Counted from the stretch's first letter, positions 1 to 6,775 are shown. The stretch is DNA of 11,969 nt from Microbacterium hydrocarbonoxydans (GCF_900105205.1 NZ_FNSQ01000007.1:1-11969), one strand, 5' to 3'. Program-made: numbers and translations. The notes: generated from the letters alone by a model not told the origin.

Positions 1-428
1 ACCTATGCGATCGTGCGCCGGCGTCGCGACTTCGCGAGCATCACCCAGTTCGCCGCCGACCACTACGAGGTCCGGGTGCAGGCATCCTCGCTCGCGAAGG
101 CGCGTCTGGCTCTCGGTGCGGCGACGCCCGCCCCGGTGCGCGCGCCGGTCAACCTCGACGAGCCGCCGCGCTACGGCGAGCGGATCACGCCGGGCGCCCA
201 GCCCGCACCGACTCCTCCCGCACCGACCCCTCCCGCACCGGAGGAGCCCGCTGCCGGGTCCTCGCCTGTTCCTGCCGCGGAACCCACTCCGCCGCTGGGG
301 GTCCGGACGCTCCTCCGTCGGACCCCGCCGTTCCTCCGCGCCCGGCCGATCCCGCCGCTCCTCCGATCGATGAACCGCAGCAGCCGGGTGCGCCCGGGGT
401 GCCGCCCACGTCGGCGGGCACGGCCTGA
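1..428 (+). CDS. Unidentified protein with proline-rich C-terminal tail, 3' end only, frameshifted
   Basis: I do not recognise the family. The gene enters from the window edge in frame 1 and reads TYAIVRRRRDFASITQ, a short charged region of about 40 residues. A long Pro/Ala-rich low-complexity tail with PTPPAP repeats follows, probably an extended linker or disordered tail. To reach the natural stop (TGA 426-428) the frame must shift at the G run 297-301: with six Gs instead of five it reads GGPDAPPSDPAVPP and ends TSAGTA, about 142 residues. The right arm also has five, so both copies are broken at this point. The stop overlaps the next start by one base (TGATG), indicating translational coupling to the DUF4870 gene. 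The true N-terminus lies outside the window. Confidence 0.65.
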   Translation, partial: LCDRAPASRLREHHPVRRRPLRGPGAGILAREGASGSRCGDARPGARAGQPRRAAALRRADHAGRPARTDSSRTDPSRTGGARCRVLACSCRGTHSAAGGPDAPPSDPAVPPRPADPAAPPIDEPQQPGAPGVPPTSAGTA

Positions 429-1163
429 TGGCCGACGCGCCTCGCGAGTCGGGACAGCCTTCGCAGCCGTACTCCGTGCCCGCGCACCCACCCGTCCCGC
501 CGGCACCTCCCGCCGCGCCCGGAGGTTCCGGACAGGTCGCCGCACCGGTATACGGCGACCTGCCGCCTCAAGCGCCAGGGCACGTCCAGCCTCAGGCGTC
601 CCGGTACGCCCCCCTCAGGCTCCAGGGTACGTCCAGCCTCAGGTGTCCGCGCCGGGGTATGCGCCTCCTCAGGCGCCCGGGTACGTCCACCCCAGTCGCA
701 GGGGTACGCCCCGCCGCAGACTCCCGGCGCCTACCCGACCGGCGGATACCCCGCAGGCACCTACCCGGCGGCCGTTCCGCCGCGGGGACTGCTGCCCTGG
801 GCCCTCGGCCTCCTGATCCTGTTCCCGGTGCCTTTCCTGGGGGGACTCCTGTCCGGAATCGCCATGGCGGTGAGCGGGGGAGCGTCGCGCCGGTTCGGCG
901 GTGTCGCCCGTGAGAACGCGCGTGCCGCACTGAACTGGGGCCTCACCTACCTGCTGGTCTCGACGGTCCTCATCGTCTCGCACTTCGTGATCCTCTCACG
1001 CTCACCGAGGACTCGCCTACCGGGTTCTATCCGATCGGCATCCCGATCACCGTGTACTTCGCGCTGTCGCTGCTCCACCGTCCTCGTGATCGTGGGCATG
1101 GTGCGCGCCTCGAGCGGCAAGGTCATGCGCGTGCCGTTCGCCATCCCGTACCTGCGCGCCTGA
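428..1163 (+). CDS. DUF4870-like membrane protein with Pro/Gln/Tyr repeat N-terminus (left copy, frameshifted)
   Basis: Combining both arms gives 246 residues. Residues 1-120 are rich in Pro, Gln, Ala and Tyr, with degenerate repeats of the type APPQAPGYVQPQ, and are probably cytoplasmic and disordered. Three hydrophobic segments follow at about 122-150, 168-192 and 205-227. The block RENARAALNWGLTYLL and the later FYPIGIP resemble the DUF4870/Tic20-like family of small actinobacterial membrane proteins, whose function is unknown. This copy has lost a G near 607-613, a C near 691-696, a T near 995 and two bases near 1080; the right arm supplies all of these. The ATG at 428 overlaps the upstream TGA, and the TGA at 1161-1163 overlaps the hydrolase ATG, so three genes look coupled. 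The family call rests on pattern recognition. Confidence 0.75.
563..720 (+). repeat. Degenerate tandem repeat coding APPQAPGYVQPQ-type units (left)
   Basis: Within the DUF4870-like gene, tandem units of roughly 11-14 codons encode variants of PPQAPGxVxPQ at residues 46-98 of the repaired protein. Two of this arm's single-base losses (near 610 and 693) fall inside this stretch. Confidence 0.75.
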
Positions 1164-1810
1164 TGACCGAGATCCGCGTCGAGCTGCCCACCGGCCCGAC
1201 GACCGTCTCCGCCGACTGGGCGGGCGACGGCGAAGGCGCGATCGTCGTGATCGCTCATGGGGCGGGAACCGGCAAGGACCATCCCTTTCTCCTCGGATTC
1301 TCGGAGGCGCTGGTCGAACACGGATTCCGGACGCTACGGTTCAACTTCCCGTACGTCGAGCAGGGGCGGCGGATGCCCGGACCGGCTGCCCACGCGATCG
1401 CGACGTGGCGAGCAGTCGTCGATGTCGCGCGACAGCAGGCTCCCGAGGCGCCGATCTGGGCCGCGGGGAAGTCGTACGGCGGCCGGATGGCCTCGATGGC
1501 GGTGGCGGAGGGACTCGTCGTCGACGGCCTCGCCTACCTCGGCTACCCACTGCATGCTCCGGGCAAGCCCGAGAAGCCCCGTGCCGAGCACCTGCCGGCG
1601 ATCGCGATCCCGCAGCTGTTCGTGGAGGGCACGAACGACCCGTTCATCCAGCCGCTGTCGCAGTTCGAGGAGGTCGTCGCCACCTGCCAGGACGCGCGGG
1701 TGGTCTGGATCGACGGCGGCGGCCACACGTTCGAGATCAAGGGACAGCGGCGTCCGGCATCCGAGATCGGCGCGTCGCTCGCACCGATCGTCGCGGATTT
1801 CGCGGCCTAG
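1163..1810 (+). CDS. Alpha/beta hydrolase, KANL3/Tex30 (dienelactone hydrolase-like) family
   Basis: An intact frame of 215 residues. The alpha/beta-hydrolase fold is indicated by the oxyanion-type strand VVIAHGAGTGKDHPF (28-42), the nucleophile elbow GKSYGG with Ser104 (a GxSxG variant), the acid Asp159 in EGTNDPF and the base His188 in GGGHTFEI. The phrase YLGYPLHAPGKPEKPRAEHL (125-144) is characteristic of the KANL3/Tex30-like bacterial hydrolases, soluble cytoplasmic enzymes whose physiological substrate is generally unknown. No signal peptide or membrane segment is visible. The ATG at 1163 is chosen because it overlaps the upstream TGA and gives the natural N-terminus; the open frame extends further upstream only as a shadow. 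The stop TAG at 1808-1810 abuts the stop of the convergent phosphotransferase with no gap, and no terminator hairpin is obvious. Confidence 0.9.
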   Translation: MTEIRVELPTGPTTVSADWAGDGEGAIVVIAHGAGTGKDHPFLLGFSEALVEHGFRTLRFNFPYVEQGRRMPGPAAHAIATWRAVVDVARQQAPEAPIWAAGKSYGGRMASMAVAEGLVVDGLAYLGYPLHAPGKPEKPRAEHLPAIAIPQLFVEGTNDPFIQPLSQFEEVVATCQDARVVWIDGGGHTFEIKGQRRPASEIGASLAPIVADFAA

Positions 1811-2704
1811 TCAGCCGATCGCCGACAGCTCCGGGTCGTGCAGCAGCCGGCGCATGGTCGAGAGGCCGAGTGCACTCATCGGCGGGTTCGAGCGCTCGTA
1901 GTACCAGACCAGGCCCATCGCCTGCTGGAGCGCCCAGGCGGCGCCGCGCCGCCATTCCGCGGTCTCGACATCCAGCCCGCTCCTGATCAGCTCGCGCCGA
2001 CGCTCATCGAAGAGGTGCCAGCACACGACGAGATCGAGCGCTCGATCGGCGGGACCGAAGCCGCCGCCGTCGAGCACCCCGGACAGGCGATTCTGCGAGA
2101 CGAGCAGATTGAACGGCGTGAGGTCGCGATGGCTCATGACGTCGGGGCCGACGGACGGCAGCTCGCGCAGCTCGGCCCACAGCCGTCGCACCCGATCGGC
2201 GTCGAGCAGGTGCGCGCCCTTCCCGATGCACTCGGCGACCCACTCGTCGTGGTCGGTGAGTGTGCCCCCTCTGCCGTGCCCGTCGAAGGAGCGCCCGCGG
2301 ACGGGTGCCGCGCGCAGTGCGGAGACCATCGCGACGACGTCGAGGGCGAGCGGATCCGACGACTCATGGTCCACCGGGCTCGCCGGTTCACCGGGCAGCC
2401 ACGTCTGCACCGACCAGGCGGAGGGGTACTCCGGCGTCGGCTCGCCCACGCCGTGCGGCTGCGGTGACGGGATGACACTGAACTCGGCCAGCTCCGCCAG
2501 GGCGTCCGATTCGGCGCGCACCACGGCCTCCGACTCGGGCAGTAGCGGAAACCGCGCTGCCAGGTCGTCGCCGATCCGGACGATCGTGTTGACCGTGCCG
2601 GTGGTGTGCACCCGCCGCACCGGCACGGAGGCGAGCTCGGGGAAGCGCTGAGCGATCAATCGCTCGGCGTCATCGTCAGAGAGGCCGAGCTCACCCTCGT
2701 GCAT
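1811..2704 (-). CDS. Aminoglycoside/macrolide phosphotransferase (APH)-family protein
   Basis: An intact 297-residue protein with the APH kinase-like fold. The N-lobe holds TGTVNTIVRIGDDLAARFP (35-53), the nucleotide-binding strand region of this subfamily. The catalytic Brenner loop is SHRDLTPFNLL, with His192, Asp194 and Asn199. The metal-binding motif follows at 210-224 (VLDGGGFGPADRALD, Asp212); homologues usually have DFGG there, so Phe is replaced by Gly. Members phosphorylate small hydroxylated substrates. Some confer antibiotic resistance, but most chromosomal actinobacterial copies have unknown substrates, so resistance should not be assumed. It starts 9 bases after the aminopeptidase stop and is probably co-transcribed with it. 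It converges directly on the hydrolase, stop against stop. Confidence 0.88.
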   Translation of the reverse strand: MHEGELGLSDDDAERLIAQRFPELASVPVRRVHTTGTVNTIVRIGDDLAARFPLLPESEAVVRAESDALAELAEFSVIPSPQPHGVGEPTPEYPSAWSVQTWLPGEPASPVDHESSDPLALDVVAMVSALRAAPVRGRSFDGHGRGGTLTDHDEWVAECIGKGAHLLDADRVRRLWAELRELPSVGPDVMSHRDLTPFNLLVSQNRLSGVLDGGGFGPADRALDLVVCWHLFDERRRELIRSGLDVETAEWRRGAAWALQQAMGLVWYYERSNPPMSALGLSTMRRLLHDPELSAIG

Positions 2705-2713
2705 CTCGGTGCG

Positions 2714-4138
2714 TCAGCCCTGGACTCGCGCGATCCAGGCCTCGACCTCGTCGGCGGTGCGCGGGATGTCGGCGGACAGGTTGACGGGTCCGTCCTCGGT
2801 CATCAGGATGTCGTCCTCGATGCGCACGCCGATCCCGCGGTACTCGGCCGGAACGGTGAGGTCGTCGATCTGGAAGTACAGCCCCGGCTCGATCGTGAAC
2901 ACCATGCCAGGAGCGAGGATGCCGTCGTAGTACATCTCGCGACGCGCCTGCGCGCAGTCGTGCACGTCGATGCCGAGGTGGTGCGAGGTGCCGTGCACCA
3001 TGTAGCGGCGGTGCTGTCCACCGGCGTCTGCGTCGAGGGCCTCCTCGGCGGACACCGGGAGCAGGCCCCACTCGGCCACGCGGGCGGCGATCACACGCAT
3101 CGCGGCCTCGTGCACCTCGCGGAAGCGCACGCCGATCCTGGCTGCCGCGAAGGCGGCGTCAGCGGCCTCGCGCACTGTCTCGTACACCCGCCGCTGCACC
3201 TCGGTGAAGGTGCCGGAGACGGGCAGGGTGCGCGTGATGTCGGCCGTGTAGAGGCTGTCCGCCTCGACACCAGCGTCGACGAGGATCAGGTCGCCGGGGA
3301 CGACGGTGCCGTCGTTGCGGGTCCAGTGCAGGTAGCAGGCGTGCGGGCCGGAGGCGGCGATCGTGTCGTATCCCTCGCCGTTTCCATCCTCCCGCGCGCG
3401 TCGGTGGAACACGCCCTCGACGACGCGCTCGCCCCGCGCGTGCGCGACGGCGTCGGGGAGGGAGCGGATGACGTCCTCGAACCCCTGGGCCGTGATGTCG
3501 ACGGCACGGCGCATCTCGCCGATCTCGTACTCGTCCTTGATCAGGCGCAGCTCCGAGACGAAGCGGGTGAGGTCGTCGTGCTCGTCGAGCACGAGCTCGC
3601 CCTCGGTGGACGCGAAGTCCTGCAGGTGGGCGGTGGCGAGGTCGAGGTCCGCCGAGACGCCTTCGAGCGAGGGGCGGGGGCCGATCCAGAACTCGCCGAC
3701 CGTGGCATCCGCGTAGAACTCGGTCGTCGTCCGGTCGGCACGCTCGCGGAAGAACAGGGTGACGTCGTGCCCGGACTCCGTCGGGTCGAAGACCAGGATC
3801 GAGTCGGGCTCGGCATCCGACGCCCATCCGGTGAGATGCGCGAACGCGGAGTGCGCGCGGTACGGGTAGTCGGTGTCGTTGCTGCGCTGCTTCAACGAGC
3901 CGGCCGGGATCACCAGGCGCTGGCCCGGGAAGGCGGCCGAGACGGCCGCGCGGCGCGCGGCCGCGTACGACGCCTGGGCACGGGGCGTCGGGATCGACTC
4001 CGGTCGTTCGGCCCACCCGGTGGAGATCGTGTCGAGGAATCCGCGCGGGAAGGGCTGCTTGCGGTTCGTCGTCGTGCTCGCGGCGGCCGCGGTCTCGGTG
4101 GTGGGCTCTGCGATCGTGTCGGGTTCTGCGGTGCTCAT
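2714..4138 (-). CDS. pepP: Xaa-Pro aminopeptidase (aminopeptidase P), peptidase family M24B
   Basis: An intact frame of 474 residues, normal for actinobacterial aminopeptidase P. It removes the N-terminal residue from peptides with proline in position 2 and is a cytoplasmic di-metal (Mn) enzyme. A low-complexity N-terminus (1-28) precedes the AMP_N domain (about 45-185) and the pita-bread catalytic domain (about 205-455). The metal ligands are all present: Asp288 in VDAGVE, Asp300 in ADITRT, His386 in HGTSHHLGIDVHD, Glu417 in TIEPGLYF and Glu441 in RIEDDI. His382 and His393 correspond to the other conserved active-site histidines. The start ATG follows a CAGACT box and six purine-rich bases, suggesting leaderless initiation. 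It lies 37 bases downstream of the EEP gene and 9 bases upstream of the phosphotransferase gene on the same strand. Confidence 0.95.
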   Translation of the reverse strand: MSTAEPDTIAEPTTETAAAASTTTNRKQPFPRGFLDTISTGWAERPESIPTPRAQASYAAARRAAVSAAFPGQRLVIPAGSLKQRSNDTDYPYRAHSAFAHLTGWASDAEPDSILVFDPTESGHDVTLFFRERADRTTTEFYADATVGEFWIGPRPSLEGVSADLDLATAHLQDFASTEGELVLDEHDDLTRFVSELRLIKDEYEIGEMRRAVDITAQGFEDVIRSLPDAVAHARGERVVEGVFHRRAREDGNGEGYDTIAASGPHACYLHWTRNDGTVVPGDLILVDAGVEADSLYTADITRTLPVSGTFTEVQRRVYETVREAADAAFAAARIGVRFREVHEAAMRVIAARVAEWGLLPVSAEEALDADAGGQHRRYMVHGTSHHLGIDVHDCAQARREMYYDGILAPGMVFTIEPGLYFQIDDLTVPAEYRGIGVRIEDDILMTEDGPVNLSADIPRTADEVEAWIARVQG

Positions 4139-4150
4139 CCCTCCAGTCTG
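4139..4150 (-). promoter_or_regulatory. Putative leaderless -10 box of the aminopeptidase gene (left)
   Basis: On the minus strand CAGACT (4145-4150) is followed by six bases GGAGGG and then the ATG at 4138. The purine run touches the start codon, too close for normal Shine-Dalgarno spacing, while the hexamer is placed as a -10 element for a transcript starting at the ATG. Its first base deviates from TANNNT. The right copy at 7823-7834 is identical. Confidence 0.45.
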
Positions 4151-4175
4151 TCACCTGCGGGCGGAGCGCGGGATG

Positions 4176-5198
4176 TCAGCCGGCGGGCTCGAGCTGCACG
4201 ACGAGACCCCGGTGATCGCTGCCGCCTCCGCCGCCGATCACGACCGAGCCGGTGGGCGTCCAGTTCGGCGAGGCCATGACGTGATCGATCGGGGTGCTGA
4301 GCAGCGCCGGCAGCGAGCTCGGCCAGGTGCCGCTGAATCCGTTGCCCGTGCGCGACGCCGCGTCGCGGCAGTAGCCCATGTCGCCGCCGTCGACTCCGAG
4401 GCCCGCCATGTGATCGATCGTCGCGTTGAAATCACCGGCCAGCAGGAAGTCGCCGGCGGGGCACTGGTCCGCGATCCAGCGCAGGTCGCTCTGCCACTGG
4501 GCCATGTCCTCCATACGCGGAGCGACGGCATGAACGGCGACGATGGCCGGTCCGCTTCCGTCGACCGGCATCAGCACAGCGGAGGGCACCGAGCCGGTGT
4601 TGTTCGAGCCGTCCTCCGAGGACTCGATGACGGAGTACTCGCCGAGGTCGGGCGAGACGAGCACCGTCGTGTGCCAGGACTTGGGTCCGTCGACCACATC
4701 GGGCTTGAACTGCACGTGGTGCACCCACATCGGATGGCCCTGTTCGCGCAGCATCACGGCGATCTGCTCACCGACCTCCTCCGTCGTCTCGGGAAGAGCC
4801 ACGACATCGGCGCCGCGATCGAGGATCTGCTGTGCGATCTCGTCGGCGGAGACCTCGTCTCCCGCGGTGTTCCAGGTGAGCACCCGGATGCTCGACTCCG
4901 TCGGCTCGGGCAGCGTGTCGGCCCCGAAGCCGCGCAGGTAGCCGATCGCGCCGGTCGCGGCTGCTCCCAGCAGCGCCACGATCAGCACGGACGCCGCGAA
5001 GCCTCGAAGGGGCTTCGCGAGCAGGAGCAGCAAGGACAGCACCGCGACGACCAGGAAAGCCGCCAGGACCACGCCGCGTGCGGCCACGATCTGCGCGAAC
5101 GGGAAGGTCTGCTCGAGATGGAAGAGCTGCGGCCACACCACGACCGCCGTCGCGATCGCGAGCAGCACGGTGAAGAGGATCCCCAGGAGACGAAACAT
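4176..5198 (-). CDS. Membrane-anchored endonuclease/exonuclease/phosphatase (EEP) family protein
   Basis: An intact 340-residue protein. Three hydrophobic helices fill the N-terminus (about 4-25, 38-60, 66-88) and hold the enzyme at the membrane. The C-terminal domain (about 104-337) carries the EEP signatures in order: VLTWN (Asn110), the metal-binding Glu137 in ALPET, His223 in AVHAVAP, AGDFNAT (Asp256, Asn258), TPIDHVMAS (Asp305, His306) and GSDHRGL (Asp328, His329). This family hydrolyses phosphodiester or phosphomonoester bonds. The YafD-like arrangement of membrane segments plus an EEP domain is common in actinobacteria, but the substrate is unknown. The ATG at 5196-5198 is chosen because it begins the first helix and sits 7 bases after a TAGGCT box; the open frame continues upstream through the intergenic region only as a shadow. 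Transcription is divergent from the PHP gene. Confidence 0.92.
   Translation of the reverse strand: MFRLLGILFTVLLAIATAVVVWPQLFHLEQTFPFAQIVAARGVVLAAFLVVAVLSLLLLLAKPLRGFAASVLIVALLGAAATGAIGYLRGFGADTLPEPTESSIRVLTWNTAGDEVSADEIAQQILDRGADVVALPETTEEVGEQIAVMLREQGHPMWVHHVQFKPDVVDGPKSWHTTVLVSPDLGEYSVIESSEDGSNNTGSVPSAVLMPVDGSGPAIVAVHAVAPRMEDMAQWQSDLRWIADQCPAGDFLLAGDFNATIDHMAGLGVDGGDMGYCRDAASRTGNGFSGTWPSSLPALLSTPIDHVMASPNWTPTGSVVIGGGGGSDHRGLVVQLEPAG
4995..5019. repeat. Perfect 9-bp hairpin inside the EEP gene
   Basis: CGCGAAGCC (4995-5003) and GGCTTCGCG (5011-5019) form a perfect inverted repeat with a 7-base loop, inside codons for about residues 60-68 (AKPLRGFAA) between the second and third hydrophobic helices. 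A mirror copy lies at about 6955-6979. It may be a chance product of GC-rich codons; no T-tract follows. Confidence 0.5.
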
Positions 5199-5211
5199 CC
5201 CCTCAAGCCTA
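5199..5211 (-). promoter_or_regulatory. Putative leaderless -10 box of the EEP gene (left)
   Basis: Minus-strand TAGGCT (5206-5211), then seven bases, then the ATG at 5198. It matches TANNNT at the distance expected for a leaderless actinobacterial transcript. No convincing -35 element was seen. Confidence 0.5.
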
Positions 5212-5284
5212 GAAGTCCTCTCTGTGAAGTCCCTGCCGCGGGCGCCGCGCGTCCGGCCGCGCGTCCGACGGTCGCCGCCATCGG

Positions 5285-5296
5285 TACGCTCGGAGG
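5285..5296 (+). promoter_or_regulatory. Putative leaderless -10 box of the PHP gene (left)
   Basis: TACGCT (5285-5290) is followed by CGGAGG and the ATG at 5297. It matches TANNNT plus six bases. The GGAGG directly touches the ATG, so a ribosome-site reading is less likely by spacing. Confidence 0.5.
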
Positions 5297-5886
5297 ATGG
5301 CCGTCGCTCCCTCACCTCGCTTCGCTGGTCCCTCCGACCTGCATATGCACTCGAACCACTCGGACGGCACGCAGTCACCGGCCGAGGTCGTGCGGCAGGC
5401 CCACGCTCACGGGGTACGCACCCTCGCGCTCACCGACCACGACCGCACGACCGGTGGGACGAGGCCGCAGAGGCGAGCGCCGCGCGCGGCATGACGTTCA
5501 TCCCGGGATGGAGCTCTCCGCCAAGCACGAGTGGCGCAGCGTCCACGTACTGGGGTACCTGTTCGACCCCTGATGCCGACCTGGTCGCTCCGCGGCGACG
5601 TACGGCCGGGCCGAGCGGATCGTGCGCAGCATCGGCCGAGACTACGACCTGGACTGGGACGACGTGCTGGCCCAGACCACCCTGCCCCCACATCGCCGAC
5701 GCGCTGATCGCGAGCCGCGATTTCGACGGCAATCCGCGCGAGGGTACGAGCCGCACTATGCGCCGGACCACCGCTGTGCGTCTGATCACGGCGCCGGGGA
5801 GTGCCGATGCGCATCCCGTCACGGCCGGGCGTGACCGGATGATGCCGTGCCGTGAACGGCTGATCGATGCGGGGCTCGGCGGTTTC
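5297..5886 (+). CDS. PHP-domain phosphoesterase, TrpH/RNase AM-like (left copy, broken and 3'-truncated at hinge)
   Basis: The first about 54 residues are in frame and unmistakably a PHP domain: DLHMHSNHSDG (Asp14, His16, His18, Asp23) and ALTDHDRTTG (Asp47, His48, Asp49), metal ligands of the polymerase/histidinol-phosphatase fold. The best family match is the YciV/TrpH group (3',5'-nucleotide bisphosphate phosphatase, RNase AM). After the run CCGGTGGG near 5453 one G is missing and the frame is lost. Further deletions follow: a base near 5508, about 15 bases near 5600 and about 17 bases near 5687. The downstream third is too damaged to read alone. Pairing with the right copy recovers GMTFIPGMELSAKHEWRS, RPHIADALI and REGYEPHYAPD. 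The copy ends at the hinge inside codons for GLGGF. The ATG at 5297 follows TACGCT by six bases. Confidence 0.8.
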
Positions 5887-6022
5887 CGGTGCGCACCTGG
5901 CCGACGTCACGGCTTGCCCGCGCCGTGATAGTCGCTCGAGCCCGTCACGATCAGGTCGTGCGACGCGGCGAGGGCGCGCAGCGTCCGCTTGCCCGCCTCG
6001 GTGTCTCGCGATGGTCGATCTC
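5887..6022. other. Hinge (unpaired spacer) of the inverted repeat
   Basis: The mirror match breaks here: the last paired bases are 5883-5886 and 6023-6026, leaving about 136 bases present once. From about 5907 to 6022 the minus strand reads as the C-terminal part of the PHP gene, including a motif SSDYHG near 5921-5938. The turn therefore occurs at about 5887-5906, and the left arm lacks the gene's last roughly 115 bases. The 20 or so bases 5887-5906 match neither arm clearly. No adapter-like or telomere-like sequence was recognised. Confidence 0.8.
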
Positions 6023-6679
6023 GAAACGCCGAGCCCCGCATCGATCAGCCGTTCGATGAACGCACGGGCATCATCCGGTCACGCCCGGCGTGACGGGATG
6101 CGCGATGATCGGCACTCCCCGGCGCCCGTGATCAGACGCACAGCGGTCAGCGGGTCCGGCGCATAGTGCGGCTCGTAACCCTCGCGCGGATGCAGGATGC
6201 CGTCGAGGCCCGTGCGATCGCGGACGATCCTCGCGGATCAGCGCGTCGGCGATGTGGGGTCGTCCCACCGTGGCATCCAGGGTGGTCTGGGCCAGCACGT
6301 CGTCCGATCCAGGTCGTAGTCTCGCCGATGCTGCGCACGATCGCTCGGCCCGGCCGTACGGTCGCCGCGGATGCGTCCGTCTCGGCGACCAGGTCGGCAT
6401 CGAGGGGGTCGAACAGGTACCCCAGTACGTGACGCTGCGCCACTCGTGCTTGGCGGAGAGCTCCATCCCGGGGATGAACGTCATGCCGCGCGCGGCGCTC
6501 GCCTCTGCGGCCTCGTCCCACCCGGTCGTGCGGTCGTGGTCGGTGAGCGCGAGGGTGCGTACCCCGTGAGCGTGGGCCTGCCGCACGACCTCGGCCGGTG
6601 ACTGCGTGCCGTCCGAGTGGTTCGAGTGCATATGCAGGTCGGAGGGACCAGCGAAGCGAGGTGAGGGAGCGACGGCCAT
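5907..6679 (-). CDS. PHP-domain phosphoesterase, TrpH/RNase AM-like (right copy, frameshifted)
   Basis: This mirror copy is longer than the left one and contains all four PHP motif regions. DLHMHSNHSDG and LTDHD are near the start, GVPIIAHPVTPGV is at about 6071-6110, and VTGSSDYHGAGKP is at 5910-5948 just before a TGA at 5907-5909. It is in frame for roughly 80 residues (through GMELSAKHEWRS), then broken repeatedly by small indels up to the hinge. The reconstructed protein is roughly 255-260 residues. Relatives usually continue after HG-GKP with a segment like NRLGENTT, so the apparent stop may be a sequencing error or the junction itself. The minus-strand ATG at 6677-6679 is preceded by TACGCT and six bases (6680-6691). 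It is divergent from the EEP copy at 6776. Confidence 0.78.
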
Positions 6680-6691
6680 CCTCCGAGCGTA
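6680..6691 (-). promoter_or_regulatory. Putative leaderless -10 box of the PHP gene (right)
   Basis: Mirror of 5285-5296: on the minus strand TACGCT (6686-6691), six bases, then the ATG ending at 6679. Identical in both arms. Confidence 0.48.
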
Positions 6692-6763
6692 CCGATGGCG
6701 GCGACCGTCGGACGCGCGGCCGGACGCGCGGCGCCCGCGCAGGGACTTCACAGAGAGGACTTC

Positions 6764-6775
6764 TAGGCTTGAGGG
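6764..6775 (+). promoter_or_regulatory. Putative leaderless -10 box of the EEP gene (right)
   Basis: TAGGCT (6764-6769), then TGAGGG and the ATG at 6776. The spacer is six bases here and seven in the left arm because a G run differs by one base. Confidence 0.48.

Larger units (their letters stand above)
1..5886 (+). repeat. Left arm of window-spanning inverted repeat
   Basis: This segment recurs as its reverse complement at 6023-11966. Anchor pairs are base 1 with 11966, 428 with 11540, 1163 with 10802, 1810 with 10158, 2704 with 9267, 4138 with 7835, 5198 with 6776 and 5297 with 6679. Coordinate sums stay between 11965 and 11976 over the outer 5.3 kb, so drift is only a few bases, all from small indels. 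I saw essentially no substitutions in the stretches compared outside the hinge-proximal part. Between 1163 and 5198 this arm carries four consecutive intact reading frames, so it is the better copy there. Confidence 0.98.

Noticed and set aside
563..720. CRISPR-like or regulatory tandem repeat
   Set aside because: The periodic sequence is explained by in-frame codons for PPQAPGYVQPQ-type peptide repeats; there are no uniform spacers or leader.
1811..2704. Antibiotic resistance gene
   Set aside because: The protein has the APH fold, but the family is broad and chromosomal actinobacterial members mostly have unknown substrates. It lies in a housekeeping context without mobile elements.
2606..4279. 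Long plus-strand open frame of 557 codons antisense to the aminopeptidase
   Set aside because: A shadow of high-GC codon usage: no family resemblance, repetitive Arg/Gly/Val/Glu composition, and the opposite strand encodes a complete M24B enzyme with all its metal ligands.
4995..5019. Transcription terminator
   Set aside because: It is a perfect stem but lies in the middle of the EEP coding sequence between two membrane helices and has no T-tract on either strand.
3873..5573. Long plus-strand open frame of 566 codons crossing the EEP gene and entering the PHP gene
   Set aside because: Antisense to EEP and partly to the aminopeptidase, with low-complexity Arg/His/Ala composition; it spans an intergenic region and two real genes in the wrong frames.
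5887..6022. Attachment site, adapter or non-coding RNA at the hinge
   Set aside because: From about 5907 on, the minus strand reads as PHP coding sequence (SSDYHGAGKP), and no adapter-like repeat or RNA fold was recognised in the rest.
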